From: Bacteroidota bacterium
Lineage (GTDB): Bacteria; Bacteroidota; Bacteroidia; Bacteroidales; Cfx3-03
Length of the DNA: 5,496 bases
Assembly: GCA_030706265.1 (NCBI GenBank)
Contig: JAUZOX010000205.1
Span: 1-5,496, forward strand
Direction of reading: 5' to 3'
Under the pieces are notes generated by a model. It was not told where the DNA came from, ran no database searches, and saw nothing but the letters and a program-made list of their open reading frames with translations. Position numbers and translations under genes: made by a program. Shown here one piece after another: positions 1-4,928 of this stretch; the first letter of the stretch is position 1; the number at the start of each line of letters is the position of its first letter.

Positions 1-7
1 AAACATC

Positions 8-784
8 ATGCCCATGCCTGAGATTTTATATAGTACAGACCCTCGCGAAACGATCATCTATGTCAGGGACCTGGTCAAACGTTTTGGCCGCTTCGTGGCA
101 AATGACCATCTTTCATTCGATGTTTACAAGGGGGAGATCTTCGGGTTCCTGGGCGCCAACGGAGCCGGTAAGACAACGGCAATCCGCATCCTGTGCGGAC
201 TCTCGACTCCGACTTCGGGACAGATCAATGTTGCCGGATACGACGCCTATCTTGAGACTGAAAAGATTAAAAAAAATATAGGTTACATGAGCCAGAAGTT
301 TTCACTGTATGAAGACCTCTCGCTCGAGGAGAATTTTACGTTTTATGGTGGGGTATACGGACTGAGCGGCAAGCAAATCAAAGAGAAAACCAACCTGTTG
401 CTCACCCGGCTTGACCTGTTGGACGAAAAGAAGACCGTCCTGAAAGCGCTTCCGCTGGGTTGGAAACAGAAGCTGGCATTTTGTGTGGCCATCATGCATG
501 ATCCCAAAATCGTGTTCCTCGATGAACCCACCGGAGGGGTCGATCCCATTACACGCCGTCAGTTCTGGGACCTGATCTATGAAGCCTCGCACAATGGAAT
601 CACGGTTTTTGTAACCACTCACTACATGGATGAGGCGGAATATTGCGAGAGAGTGACGATCATGGTCGATGGCAGGATCGATGCCCTGGATACTCCGGCC
701 AATCTTAAAAGCAGATATCAGGCCGACACCATGAACGAGGTCTTTCTTCGACTGGCACGAAATGCCAAATCAAATGGGGTGTGA
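8..784 (+). CDS. ABC-2 exporter ATP-binding protein, YbhF C-terminal-half type
   Basis: This is the ATPase subunit of a YbhFSR-type ABC-2 exporter; it hydrolyses ATP at the cytoplasmic face to drive the two permeases encoded next. All nucleotide-binding motifs are visible in the 258 residues: Walker A GANGAGKT (49-56), Q-loop Gln96 in YMSQKFSLY, signature region LPLGWKQKL (148-156), Walker B IVFLDEPT (168-175), D-loop GGVD (176-179) and switch His205 in TTHYMDEAEYC. The LPLGxKQ signature in place of LSGGQ, and the MDEAEYC stretch, match my memory of the second ATPase half of E. coli YbhF. The length suits a single domain. The reading frame stays open to the left edge (codons at 2-7 are sense), so an upstream start or fusion to a first ATPase domain is not excluded; the Met codons at 8 and 14 are the only visible starts. 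It lies 27 bp before the first permease. The substrate is unknown. Confidence 0.93.
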   Translation: MPMPEILYSTDPRETIIYVRDLVKRFGRFVANDHLSFDVYKGEIFGFLGANGAGKTTAIRILCGLSTPTSGQINVAGYDAYLETEKIKKNIGYMSQKFSLYEDLSLEENFTFYGGVYGLSGKQIKEKTNLLLTRLDLLDEKKTVLKALPLGWKQKLAFCVAIMHDPKIVFLDEPTGGVDPITRRQFWDLIYEASHNGITVFVTTHYMDEAEYCERVTIMVDGRIDALDTPANLKSRYQADTMNEVFLRLARNAKSNGV

Positions 785-811
785 CACCTGTTTCAAAAAC
801 TGAAAAGCAGC

Positions 812-1909
812 ATGTATAAATTCATCATTAAAGAGTTTCATCATATCTTCCGGGATTTCAGGACCATGATCATCCTTTTCGGAATGCCTGTCGTGCAGGT
901 ATTGCTCTTCGGATTTGCCATCACGACCGATATCAAGGATGCCCGGATTGCAATACTGGACAAATCGAATGACTACATGACGCATGAAATCACGAACAAG
1001 CTGCTTTCATCCGGATACTTTATCCTGGGTGCAAATCTGGATAAAGATGCCCAGATTGACAAGGCATTGAGAAGGGGAGATATCCGTGAAGTGGTCATCT
1101 TTGAAAAGAACTTTGCCGACAAGATTAAAACAGAAAAAAACGCCTCGGTGCAGATCATAGCCGATGCTTCCGATCCCAACATGGCAAACCTGCTGTTCAA
1201 TTACACCCGTTCCATACTCAGTGATTATCAGCGGGAACTCTTCAGAGACAAGGAATTCCCCATGCAGATCCAAACCGAGACACGCATGCTCTATAATCCG
1301 GAACTAAAGAGCGTCTATATGTTTGTGCCCGGAATCATCACCATTCTGTTGATGTTGATCTCCGCCATGATGACTTCGATTTCTATCGCAAGGGAAAAAG
1401 AGCTGGGGACCATGGAAGTGTTACTGGTTTCGCCACTGAAGCCTTTTCAGATTGTGATCGGAAAAGTAATTCCCTATGTTTTACTTTCCTGTATCAATGC
1501 CAGTGTGATTTTCCTACTGTCTTTCTTCATTTTTGGAATGCCGGTTCAGGGAAATCTCCTGTTTCTGCTCGCTGAAACGGTTTTGTTTATCATGATGTCG
1601 TTATCGCTTGGAATATTTATCTCAACCGTAAGCCAGACACAGCAAATCGCCATGATGCTTTCCATGTTTGCCTTGATGTTACCCACCATCCTGCTTTCAG
1701 GCTTTATCTTCCCGATTGAAAACATGCCGGTCGTTTTGCAGTATATCAGTATGTTAATGCCTTCGAGATGGTTCATCATCATCATCAAAGCCATCATGCT
1801 GAAAGGACTGGGGATCAGCTATCTCTGGAAAGAAACGCTGGTCATTGTCGGACTGATGCTATTCTTCATTGCCATGAGTGTCAGGAAGTTTAAAGTCAGA
1901 CTGGCTTAA
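812..1909 (+). CDS. ybhS: ABC-2 type transporter permease, YbhS-like
   Basis: This is an inner-membrane subunit of the exporter, 365 residues, close to the roughly 370 of the family. The ABC-2 layout is visible: a short cytoplasmic N-terminus, TM1 at about 19-38, a large extracytoplasmic domain (about 40-170), then five further hydrophobic segments at about 172-192, 218-241, 248-272, 280-301 and 340-359. The conserved cytoplasmic loop SIAREKELGTMEVLLVSPLK (191-210) follows TM2 and is the expected ATPase contact. The segment DASDPNMANLLFNY (118-131) parallels the D-G-S-x-P-N-x-A-N segment of E. coli YbhS, which favours YbhS over YbhR. The start at 812 is the first ATG. The same frame is open back to the preceding stop, with a CTG at 788 nine bases after a GGGG run, so a non-ATG start eight codons earlier is possible. 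It is probably co-transcribed with both neighbours. Confidence 0.92.
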   Translation: MYKFIIKEFHHIFRDFRTMIILFGMPVVQVLLFGFAITTDIKDARIAILDKSNDYMTHEITNKLLSSGYFILGANLDKDAQIDKALRRGDIREVVIFEKNFADKIKTEKNASVQIIADASDPNMANLLFNYTRSILSDYQRELFRDKEFPMQIQTETRMLYNPELKSVYMFVPGIITILLMLISAMMTSISIAREKELGTMEVLLVSPLKPFQIVIGKVIPYVLLSCINASVIFLLSFFIFGMPVQGNLLFLLAETVLFIMMSLSLGIFISTVSQTQQIAMMLSMFALMLPTILLSGFIFPIENMPVVLQYISMLMPSRWFIIIIKAIMLKGLGISYLWKETLVIVGLMLFFIAMSVRKFKVRLA

Positions 1910-1940
1910 CCGGCTATGAGAACCATACAATAAAGAAACT

Positions 1941-3053
1941 ATGAGGACTACGTTCTATATCATCCAAAAAGAGTTCAGGCAGCTGAAGCGAAACCGGCAG
2001 ATGTTGCCCATCATCTTTGTCATGCCATTGATACAGCTGCTGGTTCTTTCTTATGCGGCCACCTTTGAAATCAAGAACACCAATTTGTATATCGTAGACA
2101 ATGATCATAGTCAGACTTCACGTGAGCTGACAGCCAAATTCAGAGGCTCTCCCTTTTTTACCATTACCGGCAGTTCGGAAGACTACAATTCCGCCCTGAG
2201 AGCCATCGAGCAAAGGAAAGCATCACAAATACTCCTCATTCCCTCAAATTTTGAACGTGACCTGCATAACGAAGACAAGGCCAAGGTACAGGTTGTCAAT
2301 GATGCCATCAACGGCAATGCCGCAGCCATTACGAATGCTTATTCCGCTTCCATCATTCATGACTTCAATGTCAACCTCCTTGTCGAAACTTTTCCATCGG
2401 TCAATCTTAAAGATCCTATTAATATTAACTATTCATTCTGGTATAACGCCAAACTTGATTACACCACATACATGGTGCCGGGAATTTTGGTATTGCTGAT
2501 CACGATAATCGGTTTGTTCCTGAGCGGGATGAACATAGTAAGGGAAAAAGAGATTGGCACCATTGAACAGATCAACGTAACCCCCATCCATAAATATGAA
2601 TTTATTGCAGGGAAACTGATCCCATTCTGGATCATTGCTCTTTTTGAACTGGCGTTCGGACTTACTATTGCCAGGATCGCCTTTAACATCCCCATGGTTG
2701 GAAGTATCGGCCTTATCTTTGGTGTTGCGGCTGTTTATCTCATTGCGATCATGGGATTGGGCCTTTTCATTTCGACACTGGCAAATACACAACAGCAGAG
2801 CATGTTCCTGTCCTGGTTTTTTATGGTCATCTTTATTCTGCTCTCCGGATTATTCACGCCCATTGACAGTATCCCCGCATGGGCCAAGATCATCAATATC
2901 ATCAATCCCATCCATTATTTTATTCCGGTAATGAGGAATGTCATGTTAAAAGGATCCGATTTCTCCGATGTCAGTAAACATTTTTGGGCATTGGTTTGTT
3001 ATGGATTTATCAGTATCTCATTGGCTGTTTGGCGTTACAGAAAAACAAGTTAA
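1941..3053 (+). CDS. ybhR: ABC-2 type transporter permease, YbhR-like
   Basis: This is the second permease of the exporter, 370 residues, and presumably forms a heterodimer with the preceding subunit. It has TM1 at about 21-41, a large extracytoplasmic domain (about 42-175), and hydrophobic segments at about 177-199, 225-250, 253-279, 286-306 and 347-365. The conserved loop NIVREKEIGTIEQINVTP (198-215) follows TM2. The segment NDAINGNAAAITNAYSASII (120-139) and the WYNAKLDY stretch (167-174) parallel the E. coli YbhR segments around WYNPNLDY, which supports YbhR rather than a second YbhS. The ATG at 1941 is preceded by an A-rich stretch without a clear Shine-Dalgarno, as is usual in Bacteroidetes. 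It starts 31 bp after the previous stop and appears to be the last gene of the operon, since a 429-bp gap follows. No clear hairpin terminator was found after it. Confidence 0.92.
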   Translation: MRTTFYIIQKEFRQLKRNRQMLPIIFVMPLIQLLVLSYAATFEIKNTNLYIVDNDHSQTSRELTAKFRGSPFFTITGSSEDYNSALRAIEQRKASQILLIPSNFERDLHNEDKAKVQVVNDAINGNAAAITNAYSASIIHDFNVNLLVETFPSVNLKDPININYSFWYNAKLDYTTYMVPGILVLLITIIGLFLSGMNIVREKEIGTIEQINVTPIHKYEFIAGKLIPFWIIALFELAFGLTIARIAFNIPMVGSIGLIFGVAAVYLIAIMGLGLFISTLANTQQQSMFLSWFFMVIFILLSGLFTPIDSIPAWAKIINIINPIHYFIPVMRNVMLKGSDFSDVSKHFWALVCYGFISISLAVWRYRKTS

Positions 3054-3154
3054 TTGAAGGGAAGAAGGAGATCCCGGAGGTATTATTTTTTGTGCCAAAC
3101 TGTCATTTTTCAACGCCTTTTTTTATCGATCATCCAAATTTTAATAATTTTTAA

Positions 3155-3179
3155 GATATCGTGAAAAGGCACGAATATC
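3155..3179 (+). repeat. Imperfect hairpin
   Basis: The left arm GATATCGTG (3155-3163) pairs with CACG (3170-3173) and ATATC (3175-3179), with A3174 bulged. This gives nine base pairs around a six-base AAAAGG loop. No T run follows, so it is not a typical intrinsic terminator on the + strand. It could be an mRNA 3'-end structure of the exporter transcript or a protein site, or chance in AT-rich sequence. Confidence 0.4.
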
Positions 3180-3209
3180 AAGGCTTCCAGAGTATATTGC
3201 CTTCTTTCC

Positions 3210-3235
3210 TCACGGGTCCCGAAACGGGAAAGTGA
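3210..3235 (+). repeat. Nested inverted repeat next to the candidate promoter
   Basis: The inner arms TCCCG (3217-3221) and CGGGA (3225-3229) surround AAA. The outer arms TCAC (3210-3213) and GTGA (3232-3235) pair across a small internal loop. It ends where the -33 position of the candidate promoter would be, so it could be an operator or an upstream RNA hairpin. The function is inferred only from position. Confidence 0.4.
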
Positions 3236-3264
3236 TGAATATTAAGGTTTTTGGCTTAAATTTG
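3235..3264 (+). promoter_or_regulatory. Candidate Bacteroidetes-type promoter for mltF
   Basis: TAAATTTG at 3257-3264 is an exact match to the TAnnTTTG -7 element of Bacteroidetes primary promoters. The -33 side is weak: only ATG at 3235-3237 lies at the expected spacing (19 bases between that G and the -7 element). Transcription would start around 3270 and give an mltF leader of about 210 nt. In AT-rich sequence an eight-base pattern with two free positions can occur by chance, so confidence is moderate. Confidence 0.4.
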
Positions 3265-3322
3265 TTTTTAATTGCTTTCTACAAGTACAATTTTAAATTC
3301 AACAGACACGTTCTGACGCGCC

Positions 3323-3339
3323 GGGAAATTGTTTTTCCC
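3323..3339 (+). repeat. Hairpin A in the putative mltF leader
   Basis: GGGAAA (3323-3328) pairs perfectly with TTTCCC (3334-3339) around the loop TTGTT. It is separated by four bases from the next hairpin. There is no following T run. Confidence 0.5.
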
Positions 3340-3340
3340 T

Positions 3341-3472
3341 ATGCGGGTTTCATCTGATGAACCCGGTTCTAACAAACAAGCTGAGCAGGCAGCATGTTAT
3401 AGAATTTTGTTGAGTGTAGAATTTCATCGGTTCCATCGGCATTCTATAAGCCAAACACAAAGATGGGCCTAA
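3341..3472 (+). CDS. Doubtful 43-codon ORF in the mltF leader
   Basis: An ATG at 3341 opens a frame of 43 codons ending with TAA at 3470-3472, ten bases before the mltF start. The predicted peptide begins MRVSSDEPGSNKQAEQ and ends HRHSISQTQRWA. It is rich in Arg, His, Gln and Ser, with no signal peptide, membrane segment or motif I recognise. The ATG lies between hairpins A and B and has no Shine-Dalgarno-like sequence. The direct repeats inside it explain its HRFHRH stretch. It may be a chance open frame across a structured non-coding block; it is listed because its end so close to mltF would fit a leader peptide. Confidence 0.15.
   Translation: MRVSSDEPGSNKQAEQAACYRILLSVEFHRFHRHSISQTQRWA
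3344..3365 (+). repeat. Hairpin B in the putative mltF leader
   Basis: CGGGTTTCAT (3344-3353) pairs with ATGAACCCG (3357-3365) around a CTG loop, with one bulged T. That is nine base pairs, four of them G-C at the base. The right arm also belongs to an 11-base palindrome, GAACC-C-GGTTC (3359-3369), so an alternative fold exists. Confidence 0.5.
3397..3449 (+). repeat. 9-bp perfect inverted repeat with a repeated left arm
   Basis: TTATAGAAT (3397-3405) is the exact reverse complement of ATTCTATAA (3441-3449). A second partial left arm, TAGAAT (3417-3422), lies inside; TAGAATTT occurs at 3400-3407 and 3417-3424. The inner loop holds a direct repeat CATCGG (3425-3430 and 3434-3439). The structure ends 33 bases before the mltF start codon. 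It could be an RNA stem near the translation start, a protein-binding site, or part of a dispersed repeat. Confidence 0.5.
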
Positions 3473-3482
3473 AATTAAATGA

Positions 3483-4928
3483 ATGACAAAAAGGATTCTT
3501 ACTGTTCTATTTTTCTGCGGAACACTGTTTGCATTACTCATAGGGGGGTTCTCTTGCAATCCTTCGGGTGGTGCTATTGCATTGCGGTCCCCCCGCCAAT
3601 CGGACAGCTTACTGACTCATATTCAGAATCGGGGAAAACTTATCGCCATTACTTCGTATAGTTCCACCAATTATTTCATCCACCAGGGAGAACCCCTTGG
3701 TTATCAATATGAATTATTGCATTCGCTGGCCGATAAGCTTGGTGTTCATCTGGATATCATCGTTGAAAACGATGTCAATAAAAGTGTTGAAATGCTGAAC
3801 GAAGGTAAAGCGGACATCATTGCGCGTGATCTGGCTATTACCACATTACACGCCCAGGAAGTGAGTTTTACGGACCCTATTCTACAGACGCAGCTGGTTC
3901 TTGTACAACGGAAGCCGGCTGACTGGAAGAAACTAAACGATAAAGAAATCGATAACCTCCTGATCCGTGATCCGAAATCATTGAAAGGCAAAACTGTCTT
4001 TATTCAGGCAGGAAGCAGCTATGATGAACGGCTGACCAACTTGCAAAAGGAGCAGAATGCCAAGTTTAAAATTAATGCCGATGAGGATCGGGACGTTGAA
4101 GACCTGATTGCTGCTGTCGCACATAAGGAAATCGATTATACGATTTGCGATGAACAACTGGCGGCCATCGATAATTCCATTTACAAAAACATCGATGTCA
4201 AAACGCCCTTAAGCGGTAACCAGAATATTGCCTGGGCCGTCAAAAAAGACAATGCCTCTTTGCTTGAAGAGGTCAACGCGTGGCTCAGGGAATTTAAGAA
4301 GACCCCTCAGGCAAGCATGATCTATGATAAATATTACAAGAACCCCCGGGGGGTGAAGCTTGCCCAGAAGCAGCAGTTCAAAAAGCGTGGGAACCAGCTT
4401 TCTCCTTACGACAATCTGATCAGACATTACAGCAAACAGATCGGATGGGATTGGCGTCTGATGGCAGCCCTGATATATGAGGAATCGCATTTCCAACCCC
4501 GGATCGTTTCATGGGATGGCGCCCTTGGCCTGATGCAATTGTCTGCAAATACCGCGCGTAAATACGGCATCAGCATCCATTCTACCGTTGAAAAACAACT
4601 CGCAGCAGGGACCCAGTATCTGAAAAAGCTTACCAATATCTTTTCCAAACAGGTTAAGGATAAGGAAGACCGGAATAAATTCGTACTTGCCTCTTACAAC
4701 ATCGGATTAAGCCATGTCATAGACGCAAGGAACCTTACCACCAAATACAAACACAATCCGGGGAAATGGTCCGATAATGTTGAGGTCTACCTGCGAAACA
4801 AATCGAAACCGGAATATTACAATGATACGATCGTTAAAAACGGTTTTGCCCGCGGAGACAGGACCTGTGATTATGTCGACCGCATCTTTGAACGTTACCG
4901 TATATACCGCAACATCGCTAAACGCTAA
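3483..4928 (+). CDS. mltF: Membrane-bound lytic murein transglycosylase F (solute-binding-like domain plus SLT domain)
   Basis: The product cleaves the MurNAc-GlcNAc bond of peptidoglycan to give 1,6-anhydro ends and should act in the periplasm. Its 481 residues start with a Lys/Arg-containing hydrophobic signal and a candidate lipidated Cys25 (GGFSC), so a lipoprotein is likely, although the -3 residue is Gly rather than Leu. Residues 45-285 are a family 3 solute-binding-like domain (GYQYELLHSLADKLGV at 73-88, GKADIIARDLAIT at 108-120, KEIDYTICDEQLA at 215-227); in MltF this domain is regulatory. Residues 305-480 are the SLT domain: catalytic Glu334 in YEESHF, GALGLMQL (346-353), SYNIGLSHVIDARNLT (404-419) and a final FARGDRTCDYVDRI (455-468), all aligning by eye with E. 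coli MltF (518 residues). The ATG at 3483 is the only start giving the full signal peptide; no Shine-Dalgarno is visible. It is probably transcribed alone from its own promoter, ending at the terminator at 4954-5006. Confidence 0.93.
   Translation: MTKRILTVLFFCGTLFALLIGGFSCNPSGGAIALRSPRQSDSLLTHIQNRGKLIAITSYSSTNYFIHQGEPLGYQYELLHSLADKLGVHLDIIVENDVNKSVEMLNEGKADIIARDLAITTLHAQEVSFTDPILQTQLVLVQRKPADWKKLNDKEIDNLLIRDPKSLKGKTVFIQAGSSYDERLTNLQKEQNAKFKINADEDRDVEDLIAAVAHKEIDYTICDEQLAAIDNSIYKNIDVKTPLSGNQNIAWAVKKDNASLLEEVNAWLREFKKTPQASMIYDKYYKNPRGVKLAQKQQFKKRGNQLSPYDNLIRHYSKQIGWDWRLMAALIYEESHFQPRIVSWDGALGLMQLSANTARKYGISIHSTVEKQLAAGTQYLKKLTNIFSKQVKDKEDRNKFVLASYNIGLSHVIDARNLTTKYKHNPGKWSDNVEVYLRNKSKPEYYNDTIVKNGFARGDRTCDYVDRIFERYRIYRNIAKR

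Larger units (their letters stand above)
3054..3482. other. 429-bp intergenic region with structured repeats and a candidate promoter
   Basis: This gap separates the exporter operon from mltF. Its first part (3054-3200) is AT-rich with several T runs (near 3085-3090, 3106-3110 and 3118-3124) but no convincing stem before them. Small hairpins follow at 3155-3179 and 3210-3235, then an AT-rich stretch with a Bacteroidetes-like promoter (3235-3264). From about 3310 the composition becomes more balanced and the sequence is dense in symmetry up to about 3470. AT-rich sequence then returns just before the mltF start. No tRNA or known riboswitch is recognised. Confidence 0.8.

Noticed and set aside
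1916..1933. Five-codon ORF (MRTIQ) just before the YbhR-like gene, echoing its MRT start
   Set aside because: It is too short to mean anything, and the 1941 start gives the complete, well-matched permease.
3350..3559. 69-codon minus-strand ORF across the leader and the mltF start
   Set aside because: It is antisense to the mltF signal-peptide region, shows no recognisable motif, and is best explained by the symmetric leader sequence.
3479..3661. ATG four bases before the mltF start, in another frame, opening 60 codons
   Set aside because: It lies out of frame inside mltF; the frame from 3483 gives the signal peptide and both domains.
4343..4353. C5G6 palindromic run
   Set aside because: It consists of ordinary Asn-Pro-Arg-Gly-Val codons in mltF, with no matching element nearby.
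4858..4868. ACAGG-A-CCTGT palindrome as a possible terminator for the SDR gene on the minus strand
   Set aside because: The one-base loop cannot form a hairpin as drawn, no U run follows on the minus strand, and it is coding sequence of mltF.
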